Below are positions 1 through 8,305 of a DNA stretch of 64,000 nt, piece after piece. The stretch is from Flavobacterium paronense. Lineage in GTDB: Bacteria > Bacteroidota > Bacteroidia > Flavobacteriales > Flavobacteriaceae. The notes under the pieces are model-generated. The model worked only from the letters and a program-made list of their open reading frames with translations. It had not been told where the DNA came from and made no database searches. The position numbers were made by a program, and so were the translations under genes. The stretch is from positions 2,604,001 through 2,668,000 of the forward strand of contig NZ_JAUFQN010000019.1 in the NCBI RefSeq assembly GCF_030409795.1, given 5' to 3'. The first letter of the stretch is position 1, and each line of letters opens with the position of its first letter.

Positions 1-249
1 TCCTTCTGGTTTTGGCTCTGATTTGTTAACCACAATAGTACGACCGTCAACAGTAGCACCATTTAATTCTTGAATAGCTTTTTCAGCTTCTGTGTCATTT
101 TCCATTTCCACAAAACCAAATCCTTTACTTCTTCCAGTAAATTTATCGGTAATAATTTTTACGGAACTAACCGCACCATAAGCCTCAAAAGACTCTCTTA
201 AATCTGCTTCGTCAATACTGAACGGAAGACTCCCAACAAAAATATTCAT
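1..249 (-). CDS. RRM-domain RNA-binding protein (3' part missing)
   Basis: Single RRM-fold RNA-binding protein, cut by the left edge: 83 codons are visible from the ATG at 249 and no stop is reached. RNP2 is seen as IFVGSL (residues 3-8) and RNP1 as KGFGFVEM (residues 42-49). Both carry the aromatic residues that stack on RNA bases. Small cytoplasmic RRM proteins of this kind are common in Bacteroidetes and cyanobacteria and are thought to act on mRNA stability or translation, but the target here is unknown. A TAnnTTTG box lies 23 bp upstream of the start, so the gene probably has its own promoter. Confidence 0.9.
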   Translation of the reverse strand, partial: MNIFVGSLPFSIDEADLRESFEAYGAVSSVKIITDKFTGRSKGFGFVEMENDTEAEKAIQELNGATVDGRTIVVNKSEPKPEG

Positions 250-272
250 ATTATTTATTTAAAATTCGAATA

Positions 273-280
273 CAAATGTA
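273..280 (-). promoter_or_regulatory. -7 box (TACATTTG) of the RRM gene
   Basis: The minus strand reads TACATTTG, an exact match to the Bacteroidetes TAnnTTTG element. It sits 23 bp upstream of the ATG at 249. No convincing TTG -33 element was found at the expected distance. Confidence 0.6.
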
Positions 281-332
281 GTTTAAATAAAATGTAAACT
301 GCTATTAATTTGGACTTTATTATTACATTAAC

Positions 333-357
333 AAAAAAAAACCATCCTAAGATGGTT
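333..357 (-). terminator. Rho-independent terminator of the 379-1095 gene
   Basis: On the minus strand AACCATC, a 4-nt loop and GATGGTT form a 7-bp stem followed by a run of T. It begins about 20 bp after the stop codon of the lipoprotein gene. Confidence 0.8.
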
Positions 358-378
358 TTAGTTAATTACTATTTTAAA

Positions 379-1095
379 TTAAATTGATGGGTAAATCGGA
401 ATTTTGTAAAATTCTCCATATTGAAAATTCAAGATTGGTCCACCAAAAGGACTCCCATTTGAATTGGCAGCATTAAATTTAAATTTCCCTGAAACTGTAA
501 AATTGACATTGTCATATTCCGTGATTTTTATTTCTCCATTACTGTTTTGAACATTTGTAACTCTAAATTTACAATTAACATTTCCTCCCGCAACTGTAAT
601 TAAATCTCCAGCTAAATAAGCATTCCCTCTTGATGAAATGGTTAAACTTGTAACAACTCCAGAGGCATTTGCTACAATATTTACTGTTAGTCCACTTCCT
701 GCTCCTCCAGTGGTTGCAAGAGAAGTTCCGCTACTATAACCTGTTCCTCCATTAACCAAACTTATGCTTGAAGCCGGACCCGGAACAGCAATGGTAGCAT
801 ATTCCAATGCTGTATCATTAAAATTTGAAGAATAAGTTGCGGTATTATTAATGTTTGTAGTACCTAGAACATAAGTGCCTACGTTAGCACTACTAGTATT
901 TAAAGTAATTGTCTCATATTCTGTTAATGCTTCAATGCTTAACTTTCCTGTTGATGATACATAGGCTCTTGCATCATTGGCTCTCCAAAAAACATCATCT
1001 TTTAATCCTTGAAAACCAGGATTATTAAATTTCACATCTTCTTGACAAGAAGAAAAAACCGCAGCAATTATAAATAGGGGCAAAAATCTTTTCAT
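379..1095 (-). CDS. DUF6252-like secreted lipoprotein
   Basis: Predicted outer-envelope lipoprotein of 238 aa. A hydrophobic signal peptide ends in FSSC, with the lipidated Cys at residue 17. The start of the mature part (VKFNNPGFQGLKDDVFWRA) resembles the Flavobacterium family I know as DUF6252, of unknown function. The middle, about residues 105-175, is a Gly/Ser/Thr-rich stretch with two related segments, NGGTGYSSG and SSRGNAYLAGD. Such 'GGxGY...GD' repeats occur in phage structural and secreted adhesin-like proteins, so this part may be an insertion into the family fold. The gene is monocistronic, followed by its own terminator and divergent from rpsP. The family name is from memory; the lipoprotein call is firm. 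Confidence 0.75.
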   Translation of the reverse strand: MKRFLPLFIIAAVFSSCQEDVKFNNPGFQGLKDDVFWRANDARAYVSSTGKLSIEALTEYETITLNTSSANVGTYVLGTTNINNTATYSSNFNDTALEYATIAVPGPASSISLVNGGTGYSSGTSLATTGGAGSGLTVNIVANASGVVTSLTISSRGNAYLAGDLITVAGGNVNCKFRVTNVQNSNGEIKITEYDNVNFTVSGKFKFNAANSNGSPFGGPILNFQYGEFYKIPIYPSI

Positions 1096-1238
1096 TTTTC
1101 AAAGTATTTATCCACAAAAATAACTTTTTAATATAAAAATGCTAACTAAATTTTAAAAAAATAATGTTAAAGTGAGAGGTCGCAGTTACTTACTATTTAA
1201 AAAGATGCTGTTTGATTAGTTTCTTTTCAAAAAAAAGT

Positions 1239-1246
1239 TATCTTTG
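1239..1246 (+). promoter_or_regulatory. -7 box (TATCTTTG) of rpsP
   Basis: Exact TAnnTTTG match 50 bp upstream of the rpsP ATG. A TTTG at 1211-1214 could be the -33 element, though its 24-nt spacing is slightly long. It places the transcription start near 1253, inside the long open frame, which argues for the downstream ATG at 1296. Confidence 0.75.
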
Positions 1247-1295
1247 CACCCTTAAAAATAACGAGGTCGAGTACCTCAAATTAATCAAAAAGATT
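1247..1295 (+). promoter_or_regulatory. Candidate rpsP mRNA leader
   Basis: The 5' UTR contains a perfect GAGGT/ACCTC stem (1263-1267 with 1273-1277) closing a 5-nt CGAGT loop, some 20 nt before the start codon. Ribosomal-protein leaders upstream of rpsP have been described in Flavobacteria as I recall, so autoregulation by S16 binding is plausible. The sequence alone shows only the short hairpin. Confidence 0.4.
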
Positions 1296-1988
1296 ATGTC
1301 AGTAAAAATTAGATTACAAAGACACGGTAAAAAGCAAAAACCTTTTTACTGGATTGTAGCAGCCGATGCTAGATCAAAAAGAGATGGTAGATACCTTGAA
1401 AAATTAGGGACTTACAATCCAAACACCAATCCTGCAACTATTGATTTAAACCTTGACCAAGCGGTTCAATGGTTACACAATGGAGCACAACCAACTGATA
1501 CTGCTAGAGCTATCCTTTCTTACAAAGGTGCTTTGATGAAACATCACCTTGATGGTGGAGTTCGCAAAGGAGCTTTAACGCAAGAGCAAGCTGATGCAAA
1601 ATTGGCTAAATGGTTGGAAGAAAAAGCTGGAAAAGTTGACACTAAAAAAGAAGGTTTATCAAAAGCTCAGGAAGCTGCTAAAGCAAAAGCTTTAAAAGCT
1701 GAAAAAGTTGCTAATGATAAACGTGCTGCTGCCGCTGTTGAAGCTGCAAAAGTAGTAGAAGAAGAAGTTGCTGAAGAAACTGCTGTTGAAGCTGTTGCTG
1801 ATGAAGCTCCAGAAGCTGTAACTGAAGTTGCCGTTGAGGAAACTCCAGAAGTTGTAGCTGAAGAAGCTCCTGCTGCTGAAGAAACTGTTGCTGAAGTTAC
1901 TGTAGAAGAGACTCCAGAAGTTGTTGCTGAAGTTGCAACTGAAGAAGCTCCTGCTGCTGAAGAAGCTAGCGAAGAAACTGAAGCTTAA
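1296..1988 (+). CDS. rpsP: 30S ribosomal protein bS16 with long acidic tail
   Basis: Small-subunit ribosomal protein bS16. The first ~80 residues carry the conserved core (MSVKIRLQRHGKKQKPFYWI, then ADARSKRDGRYLEKLGTYNP). From about residue 110 to 230 the protein is a low-complexity Ala/Glu/Val-rich tail with repeated units such as EETPEVVAE and EEAPAAEE. Bacterial S16 is usually 80-90 aa; extended acidic tails occur in Bacteroidetes. The open frame extends upstream to 1212, but ATG 1296 is chosen because it begins the conserved N-terminus and lies downstream of the promoter box. It is first gene of an rpsP-rimM pair (14-bp gap), probably co-transcribed. Confidence 0.97.
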   Translation: MSVKIRLQRHGKKQKPFYWIVAADARSKRDGRYLEKLGTYNPNTNPATIDLNLDQAVQWLHNGAQPTDTARAILSYKGALMKHHLDGGVRKGALTQEQADAKLAKWLEEKAGKVDTKKEGLSKAQEAAKAKALKAEKVANDKRAAAAVEAAKVVEEEVAEETAVEAVADEAPEAVTEVAVEETPEVVAEEAPAAEETVAEVTVEETPEVVAEVATEEAPAAEEASEETEA

Positions 1989-2002
1989 TACTTCAAGCAA
2001 TT

Positions 2003-2527
2003 ATGCGTAAAGAAGATTGTTTCTATTTAGGTAAAATTGCTAAAAAATTTAGTTTCAAAGGGGAAGTTCTACTCTATTTAGATACAGACGAACCCGAATT
2101 ATATGAAAATATGGAATCAGTATTTGTTGAGTTCAACAAAAATCTGGTTCCATTTTTTATTGAAAACAGTTCACTGCACAAAAATGATTTTCTTCGTGTA
2201 CAATTTGAAGATGTTGACTCTGAAGAAGAAGCCGATAGTATTCTTAATTGTGATGTTTATCTTCCGCTTTCTATCTTACCTAAACTTTCAGGCAACAAAT
2301 TTTACTTTCATGAAGTCATTGGATTTGAAATTGAAGACAAACGTTTAGGTGTTTTTGGAAAAATTGTTTCTATAAATGATACCACTGCCCAACCCTTATT
2401 TGAGGTTTTAAATGGCAATGTCGAACTACTTATTCCTATGATTGACCATTTTTTAGTCGAAATAGACCGCAAGAACAAAAAAGTCGTCATGGATTTACCT
2501 GAAGGTTTAATCGAAATGTATCTTTAG
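2003..2527 (+). CDS. rimM: Ribosome maturation factor RimM
   Basis: Cytoplasmic assembly factor for the 30S head, working with S19 during 16S rRNA processing. At 174 aa it has normal length. The N-terminal barrel domain starts LGKIAKKFSFKGEVLL, and the C-terminal PRC-barrel part includes FHEVIGFEI (about residues 101-110), a VLNGNVELLIPMI segment, and ends DLPEGLIEMYL, typical of RimM. It lies 14 bp behind rpsP, the classic pairing, although trmD is absent here. An overlapping plus-strand frame inside it is a shadow. Confidence 0.95.
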   Translation: MRKEDCFYLGKIAKKFSFKGEVLLYLDTDEPELYENMESVFVEFNKNLVPFFIENSSLHKNDFLRVQFEDVDSEEEADSILNCDVYLPLSILPKLSGNKFYFHEVIGFEIEDKRLGVFGKIVSINDTTAQPLFEVLNGNVELLIPMIDHFLVEIDRKNKKVVMDLPEGLIEMYL

Positions 2528-2582
2528 ATTATTATACAAGATGCGCTTCTTTAATGATAAAAATGCCTGCGGCTTTTAGAAA

Positions 2583-2616
2583 GAATCTAAGTTGCATAAC
2601 AATCTAAAAATCTAAG
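2583..2616 (+). repeat. AATCTAA-type spacer repeat
   Basis: Three copies of AATCTAA (AATCTAA, AATCTAAAAATCTAAG) stand directly before the TTG start of the next gene. Similar AATCTA-rich spacers recur at 27684-27720 and 48220-48297, so this is a dispersed low-complexity element. Confidence 0.5.
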
Positions 2617-3327
2617 TTGTCTAAATTCCAGTTCAAACAATTCACCGTTAATCAAGATCGTTGTGCCATGAAAATCGGTACCGATGGAGTTTTGCTTGGC
2701 GCTTGGTGCCCAATTGACAATCATCCTTTTTCTGTTTTGGACATTGGTGCCGGGACTGGTATTTTATCTTTAATGTTGGCACAGAGAAGCAATGCCGAAC
2801 AAATTGACGCCATCGAAATTGATGAAAACGCTTTCGAACAAACTGTAGAAAATTTTGAAAGTTCACTTTGGAGCGACAGATTATTTTGTTTTCATGCCGG
2901 TTTAGACGAGTTTATAGATGAACCCGAAGACGAGTACGATATTATCATTTCCAATCCTCCTTTTTATACTGAAGATTATAAAACCGAAAACGAACAAAGA
3001 GATTTAGCAAGATTTGCAGACGCTTTGCCTTTTGAAGATTTGATTGAAGCTGCTCATTTATTGCTTTCAGAAAACGGAATTTTTGCCGTAATTATCCCTT
3101 TTAAAGAAGAAGAAAAATTCATTGCTTTAGCCAACCATTTTGAATTATATCCTTTTAAAATCAGCCGTGTAAAAGGAACACCAACCGCAGAAATTAAAAG
3201 AAGTTTATTAGCTTTCTCAAGAGTTTCAAAAGAAACTTCAATTGACGAATTGATTATTGAAACTACACGTCATCAATACACTGAAGACTACATAACATTG
3301 ACGAAGAATTTTTATCTAAAGATGTAA
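2617..3327 (+). CDS. trmN6: tRNA1(Val) adenine-37-N6 methyltransferase
   Basis: Predicted SAM-dependent m6A methyltransferase (YfiC/TrmN6 type) that modifies A37 of tRNA-Val. SAM-binding motif I is LDIGAGTGI (residues 41-49). The catalytic NPPFY of N6-adenine methyltransferases is at 113-117, and the N-terminal FTVNQDRCAMKIGTDGVLLGAW is diagnostic of the family. At 236 aa the length is normal. The start is a TTG at 2617, preceded by AATCTAA spacer repeats; no in-frame ATG gives a better N-terminus. It follows rimM in the same direction by 89 bp, fitting a translation-related cluster. Confidence 0.9.
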   Translation: MSKFQFKQFTVNQDRCAMKIGTDGVLLGAWCPIDNHPFSVLDIGAGTGILSLMLAQRSNAEQIDAIEIDENAFEQTVENFESSLWSDRLFCFHAGLDEFIDEPEDEYDIIISNPPFYTEDYKTENEQRDLARFADALPFEDLIEAAHLLLSENGIFAVIIPFKEEEKFIALANHFELYPFKISRVKGTPTAEIKRSLLAFSRVSKETSIDELIIETTRHQYTEDYITLTKNFYLKM

Positions 3328-3424
3328 GTTTACTTACTGCATTGAAACTTTAACAAACTCTTCAGATTTAACAGCGGGGATTTGATTAACTTTAGTTACT
3401 GAAGTAAAACAAATTCAAATACCC

Positions 3425-4150
3425 ATGGCAAAAATTATTTCTATCTTATTTTTATTGCTCTCTTGTAACTGTTTTTCGCAAAATCAAAAACTCATTCATG
3501 GAAAGGTATCCTATCAGGATAGTTATCAAATAAATGTCGATGTTATCAATTTTGATACTAAAAAAATCACCCAAACCAATTCTTTGGGCGAATTTGATAT
3601 AGAGGCCAAAATCAATGATGTCATTGTTTTTATGTCTGAAAACTTTGCCGATCAGAAATATACCCTAACAGCCGAAGACTTTGAAAAAAGCTACTTTCTC
3701 ATCAAATTAATTGAGAAACCGATTCCGCTTGAAGAAGTTGAGATACGACAAATAAAAGCCATAAAAATGGAAGCTACTTCCTATAATGGCATAAAGATGG
3801 CACAACTGGAAAAACAACAATCAAACCCCGTAAATAAAGACATTTATACCGGAGAAATACCATTAGGAATGGATTTAATCCAGATTGGAAAAATGATAGG
3901 AAAATTATTTAAACACAAAAGTGTACAAATAGCAGATAAAGAAGGTCCATTATCGTTTAAAGAGTACGCTAAAGCTAATTTTGAAGAAACCTTTTTTTCT
4001 AAAACACTAGAATTAAAAAATGAAGAAATTCCAAGGTTTCTCGATTATTGCCAATCAGATCCGCAATCAAAAACTGTAATTGAAAAAGATGAATTGACTA
4101 TTTTGGAATTTCTACTTACCAAAAAAGCCGAATTTAAAAAAATAAAATAG
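3425..4150 (+). CDS. Secreted protein with CarboxypepD_reg-like domain
   Basis: Exported protein of 241 aa and unknown function. A signal peptide spans about residues 1-18 (hydrophobic core SILFLLLSCNCFS, then QNQKL). Residues ~24-95 read as a carboxypeptidase-regulatory-like beta-sandwich (HGKVSYQDSYQINVDVINF, NSLGEFDI), a module common in Bacteroidetes envelope proteins. The C-terminal half is charged, helical and unrecognised. It could be lipidated, since an LSCN-like sequence occurs, but the Cys pair and following FSQ fit SpI cleavage better. It stands alone between trmN6 and the acyl-CoA dehydrogenase. Confidence 0.75.
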   Translation: MAKIISILFLLLSCNCFSQNQKLIHGKVSYQDSYQINVDVINFDTKKITQTNSLGEFDIEAKINDVIVFMSENFADQKYTLTAEDFEKSYFLIKLIEKPIPLEEVEIRQIKAIKMEATSYNGIKMAQLEKQQSNPVNKDIYTGEIPLGMDLIQIGKMIGKLFKHKSVQIADKEGPLSFKEYAKANFEETFFSKTLELKNEEIPRFLDYCQSDPQSKTVIEKDELTILEFLLTKKAEFKKIK

Positions 4151-4222
4151 TAGTTGCTTCAATCTAGCAAAAGCTTCTAAAAATTATAACAATTGTTCAT
4201 GGGAATTTTGGTTAAGATTCTT

Positions 4223-4230
4223 TAGCTTTG
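4223..4230 (+). promoter_or_regulatory. -7 box (TAGCTTTG) of the acyl-CoA dehydrogenase gene
   Basis: Exact TAnnTTTG match 27 bp before the ATG at 4258. No -33 TTG was found at 17-23 bp. Confidence 0.6.
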
Positions 4231-4257
4231 CAAACGTTTTCGTAAAAGATATAAAAG

Positions 4258-5436
4258 ATGAAACCAGATTTATTTCAAGCTCCAGATTATTACAATTTAG
4301 ATGATTTATTAACGGAAGAACACAAATTAGTTCGTGATTCGGCTCGTGCGTGGGTCAAACGCGAAGTTTCTCCTATTATAGAAGATTATGCTCAACGTGC
4401 TGAATTTCCGAAACAAATCATTAAAGGATTGGGTGAAATTGGAGGCTTTGGTCCTTACATTCCCGAAGAATATGGCGGTGCTGGTTTAGACCAAATCTCG
4501 TATGGCTTAATTATGCAAGAAATTGAAAGAGGTGACTCGGGTGTGCGTTCAACTTCGTCTGTACAATCTTCTTTGGTGATGTATCCTATTTGGAAATTTG
4601 GAACCGAAGAACAGCGTCAAAAATACTTGCCAAAATTAGCTACCGGAGAATTTATGGGCTGTTTTGGTTTGACCGAACCGGATCATGGTTCAAATCCGAG
4701 TGGCATGACCACCAACTTCAAAGACATGGGCGACCATTATTTGTTGAATGGTGCCAAAATGTGGATTTCAAACTCACCATTTGCAGATATTGCTGTGGTT
4801 TGGGCAAAAAATGAAGAAGGAAGAATTCACGGTTTGATTGTTGAGCGTGGCATGGAAGGATTTACAACTCCTGAAACGCATAATAAATGGTCACTTCGTG
4901 CTTCGGCAACAGGAGAATTGATTTTTGATAATGTAAAAGTGCCAAAAGAAAATCTAATGCCCGGAAAATCCGGATTAGGTGCACCAATGCAATGTTTGGA
5001 TTCGGCTCGTTATGGAATTGCTTGGGGCGCAATCGGTGCTGCAATGGACTGTTACGATACCGCTTTGCGTTATGCTAAAGAAAGAATTCAGTTTGGCAAA
5101 CCAATTGCTTCATTTCAATTGCAACAAAAGAAATTAGCGGAAATGATTACGGAAATTACCAAAGCACAATTATTAACTTGGCGTTTAGGTGTTTTAAGAA
5201 ATGAAGGGAAAGCGACTACAGCGCAAATATCAATGGCAAAAAGAAACAACGTTGACATGGCGATTCATATCGCTCGTGAGGCACGTCAAATGTTAGGTGG
5301 AATGGGAATTACCGGGGAATATTCAATCATGCGTCACAGTATGAATTTAGAATCGGTAATTACTTATGAAGGAACACATGATATTCACTTGTTGATTACA
5401 GGTGCTGATATTACAGGAATTCCAGCGTTTAAATAA
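4258..5436 (+). CDS. gcdH: Acyl-CoA dehydrogenase, glutaryl-CoA-dehydrogenase type
   Basis: FAD-dependent acyl-CoA dehydrogenase of 392 aa, a full-length soluble tetrameric type. The flavin/substrate signature GCFGLTEPDHGSNPSGM and the KMWISNSPFADIAVVWA segment are present. Near the C-terminus TYEGTHDIH carries Glu371, which aligns with the catalytic base of glutaryl-CoA dehydrogenases, and the DITGIPAF ending also fits GCDH. The expected reaction is oxidative decarboxylation of glutaryl-CoA to crotonyl-CoA in lysine/tryptophan degradation, with electrons passed to ETF. A different short-chain substrate cannot be excluded. It has its own promoter box and terminator. Confidence 0.85.
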   Translation: MKPDLFQAPDYYNLDDLLTEEHKLVRDSARAWVKREVSPIIEDYAQRAEFPKQIIKGLGEIGGFGPYIPEEYGGAGLDQISYGLIMQEIERGDSGVRSTSSVQSSLVMYPIWKFGTEEQRQKYLPKLATGEFMGCFGLTEPDHGSNPSGMTTNFKDMGDHYLLNGAKMWISNSPFADIAVVWAKNEEGRIHGLIVERGMEGFTTPETHNKWSLRASATGELIFDNVKVPKENLMPGKSGLGAPMQCLDSARYGIAWGAIGAAMDCYDTALRYAKERIQFGKPIASFQLQQKKLAEMITEITKAQLLTWRLGVLRNEGKATTAQISMAKRNNVDMAIHIAREARQMLGGMGITGEYSIMRHSMNLESVITYEGTHDIHLLITGADITGIPAFK

Positions 5437-5462
5437 GATTAAACAATAGATAAAATTGATAT

Positions 5463-5494
5463 AAAATGCTTCTCATTTACGGGAAGCATTTTTA
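5463..5494 (+). terminator. Terminator after the acyl-CoA dehydrogenase gene
   Basis: AAATGCTTC (5464-5472) pairs with GAAGCATTT (5483-5491) across a 10-nt loop and runs into a short T tract, 28 bp after the stop. Confidence 0.7.
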
Positions 5495-5554
5495 CTTTTA
5501 TACGATTTTAAATGATTTCGGTTGTTGTAAACGTATATATTTTAAAAATTTGCT

Positions 5555-6337
5555 ATGAACATTTCTATAATCAACGAAAAAATTCAATCACAAAAAGACA
5601 TTTTGCTTCAACATCCGCTTTACGAGAAAGTGAAAACTATGGATGATTTGCATCACTTTTTGGAAAATCATGTGTATGCCGTTTGGGATTTTATGTCTTT
5701 ATTAAAGGCATTGCAAAGCAAATTAACATGCACAACTACACCATGGATTGCTACTCAAAATCCGGAAACACGTTATCTAATTAACGAAATCGTTCTAGCA
5801 GAAGAAAGTGACTTAACTCTAGACGGAAAAAGATTAAGCCATTTTGAAATGTACGTTGAAGCCATGCAAAGTTGTGGCGCAAAAACTGACGAGTTATATA
5901 CTTTTCTACAAAATGTAGTTGAAACTAAAAACGTTTTTATTTCTATAAAAAAAAGTAATTTACATCCTAAAATAAAAGCATTTTTAGATTTTAGTTTCCG
6001 TGTTATTGAAGAAGGTAAAGCGCATAAAATTGCTGCAGCATTCACTTTTGGCAGAGAAGATTTGATTCCGAATATGTTTACCGAAATTTTAAAAAACTTT
6101 CAAAATAACTTCCCTAAAACTGACTTATCAAAACTGATTTATTACTTCGAAAGACATATCGAATTAGATGCAGATGAACACGGACCAATGGCAATGGAAA
6201 TGATTACGGAACTTTGTAAAGACGATGTTCAAAAATGGAACGATGTTGAAGAAATTTCAATTTTAGCACTCGAAAAAAGAATTGGTCTTTGGAATGCCAT
6301 TGAAGAAAAAATTGAAGCAAATTTAGAATTAGCTTAA
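5555..6337 (+). CDS. DUF3050 protein (heme-oxygenase-like fold)
   Basis: Mostly helical cytoplasmic protein of 260 aa recognised as DUF3050. Markers are the N-terminal LLQHPLYEKVKTMDDLHHFLENHVYAVWDFMSLLKALQ in outline, the RYLINEIVLAEESD segment and a late FERHIELDADEHGPMA. The spaced His, Glu and Asp residues fit the heme-oxygenase-like/CADD superfamily, where they can bind a di-iron centre. No substrate is known for the family. The gene is followed after 3 bp by an SGNH hydrolase and then a membrane AraC regulator, so the three are probably one transcript. Confidence 0.8.
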   Translation: MNISIINEKIQSQKDILLQHPLYEKVKTMDDLHHFLENHVYAVWDFMSLLKALQSKLTCTTTPWIATQNPETRYLINEIVLAEESDLTLDGKRLSHFEMYVEAMQSCGAKTDELYTFLQNVVETKNVFISIKKSNLHPKIKAFLDFSFRVIEEGKAHKIAAAFTFGREDLIPNMFTEILKNFQNNFPKTDLSKLIYYFERHIELDADEHGPMAMEMITELCKDDVQKWNDVEEISILALEKRIGLWNAIEEKIEANLELA

Positions 6338-6340
6338 TTC

Positions 6341-7036
6341 ATGAAAATCATTTACAAAATAGTATTTCTTGCCATTATTGGGCTATCGTTTTCAAGTTGC
6401 AGTACTGATAGCGCTGTTGTATTAGCTCCAAAAAATTATAAATATTTGGCTCTTGGCGATAGTTATACCATTGGTCAAAGCGTTTGTGAAACCTGTCGTT
6501 TTCCAGTTCAACTGAAAGACAGCATTGGGAAATATTTAAATACAAATGATACTTTTCAGGTTCAAATTATTGCAACAACAGGTTGGACAACGACCAATTT
6601 AAAATCTGCAATTGCAACTGAAAATCCAACTAATGATTATGATTTAGTAACGTTGTTAATTGGCGTAAACAATCAATATCAAAATAAACCTTTTAGTTTA
6701 TATGAACAAGAATTTCCGGAGTTGGTTACGACAGCAATTCAAAAAGCAAAAGGCGACAAAAATAATGTAATTGTAGTTTCAATTCCTGATTATGCGTATA
6801 CTCCTTTTGGGAATGGAAACACTACAATTTCTACACAGATTGATAATTATAATACATTTGCAGAAAACTATTGCATTGCAAACAATATAACTTTCATAAA
6901 CATTACTGACATTACTAGATTAGGATTAGCCCAAACTAATTTGGTCGCTAGCGATGGTTTACATCCATCAACTATAGCTTATACAAAGTTCGTAGAACGT
7001 ATTTTGCCAAAAGCGCTGTTAAAAATTAACAATTAA
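6341..7036 (+). CDS. SGNH/GDSL-family hydrolase lipoprotein
   Basis: Predicted membrane-anchored esterase/lipase of 231 aa. The lipobox puts the lipidated Cys at residue 20 (FSSC). Block I is LGDSYTIG with nucleophile Ser41, block III is GVNNQ, and block V is DGLHPS with the Asp205/His208 pair, so the catalytic set looks intact. It sits 3 bp after the DUF3050 gene and 11 bp before the AraC gene. Substrates could be acetylated sugars or lipids; the sequence does not say. Confidence 0.88.
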   Translation: MKIIYKIVFLAIIGLSFSSCSTDSAVVLAPKNYKYLALGDSYTIGQSVCETCRFPVQLKDSIGKYLNTNDTFQVQIIATTGWTTTNLKSAIATENPTNDYDLVTLLIGVNNQYQNKPFSLYEQEFPELVTTAIQKAKGDKNNVIVVSIPDYAYTPFGNGNTTISTQIDNYNTFAENYCIANNITFINITDITRLGLAQTNLVASDGLHPSTIAYTKFVERILPKALLKINN

Positions 7037-7047
7037 GACCTAAAGAA

Positions 7048-8169
7048 TTGAATTTTAACCTTTACAATAGTGTCCTTTTTGCTGGAATCCTTCAAGGATT
7101 TATTTTTGCATTTATTGTATTAGTAAATAAAAAATATAAAAACAAAACCAATTTATTTTTAGTTGGTTTGTTAGCTTGTTTTTCATTAAATAACTTGCAA
7201 TACTACATTCTTGACACTAAAATAATTTCAGACCTCCCATTTTATAATTACATTTATACGCCTTGGTGCCTTATTATTCCTGTTTTTACTTTTTTATACA
7301 TCTGTAAATCGTTACATCCTGAAAAAAAAATCAGCGCTAAACAAAAATTACTTTTCATTCCTTTCATAATAGGCTTTTTAACAAGTTTTTCCTATAAAAT
7401 TTTAATCGCAATTGATTACAAAAATGATGCGTTATACAATGTGTTTAGTTACTTCCCAACGCTAATTGAACTTTTTGCCATTGCATTAAATCTATTTATT
7501 TATGTATATCTTTTTATAAAAATTAGACGTTTCGAAAAAGAAAACCGTGAATTTAAATTCGATAAAATTCAGATTAAATTAAATTGGTTAAAAAAAATCC
7601 TAGTTTACTTGTTTGTTTTAACGTTCATTTGGATGTATTTAATGTATTTAGTCATAATTAATACTAAAATTTCATTTTATCCCTTGTGGATTGGAATATC
7701 ATTAGTTACGTATTGGTTAGGTTATATAGGAATTTATAAGTTTGGCATTCTCGAAGAGCGAAAAAATTTAAAAAAATATTCTAAAGAAACCAAAGCGACT
7801 TATTCTATTGTTGAAAAACAAAAAAACAATCATATAATTATATTAGAAAATTTAATTATTGACCAAAAACGTTTTTTAGATAGTGATTTAACACTTGATA
7901 AAATTGCCGAAGAACTTAATTTAAGTAAAAGTTATTTATCACGTGTGATTAATGCCGAATTAGGTATTGGATTTATTGATTATGTCAACTCTCTTCGAGT
8001 AGAAGAGGCCAAAAATTACTTATTAAACCCTGAGTTTTCGAATTATACATTAGTATCTATTGGAATTGAAGCAGGATTCAATTCAAAGTCGGCTTTTTAT
8101 TCTTCTTTCAAAAAAATTACAGGACAAACTCCAACCGAGTTTAAAAAAGACACAACAAATTTGTCCTAA
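7048..8169 (+). CDS. Membrane-anchored AraC-family regulator
   Basis: Inner-membrane transcription regulator of 373 aa. About seven hydrophobic segments fill residues 1-240, with short loops. A charged linker (EERKNLKKYSKETKA) follows, then a C-terminal AraC DNA-binding domain: HTH1 near LTLDKIAEELNLSKSYLSRVIN and HTH2 near SIGIEAGFNSKSAFYSSFKKITG. Membrane AraC proteins of this layout are frequent in Flavobacteria and presumably sense an envelope or extracellular cue. It starts with TTG at 7048, 11 bp after the hydrolase gene. Likely targets are its own operon or the downstream lipoprotein/serine-hydrolase pair (inference). Confidence 0.9.
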   Translation: MNFNLYNSVLFAGILQGFIFAFIVLVNKKYKNKTNLFLVGLLACFSLNNLQYYILDTKIISDLPFYNYIYTPWCLIIPVFTFLYICKSLHPEKKISAKQKLLFIPFIIGFLTSFSYKILIAIDYKNDALYNVFSYFPTLIELFAIALNLFIYVYLFIKIRRFEKENREFKFDKIQIKLNWLKKILVYLFVLTFIWMYLMYLVIINTKISFYPLWIGISLVTYWLGYIGIYKFGILEERKNLKKYSKETKATYSIVEKQKNNHIIILENLIIDQKRFLDSDLTLDKIAEELNLSKSYLSRVINAELGIGFIDYVNSLRVEEAKNYLLNPEFSNYTLVSIGIEAGFNSKSAFYSSFKKITGQTPTEFKKDTTNLS

Positions 8170-8305
8170 TTATTGTCATTTATCATTTTTTGATACAGTC
8201 AAAAATAGCACATAACTACTTTTGATTAACCCAACTACGCATTTACTGTTTTCAAATTTCCTGCTTTTGTTATAAAATTGATTTTTAACAAAACCTTTAT
8301 TTAGT

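Noticed and set aside
1692..2000. 102-aa minus-strand open frame rich in Ser/Phe
   Set aside because: It is the mirror of the Ala/Glu-repeat tail of rpsP; low-complexity GAA/GCT codons create it, and no protein family fits.
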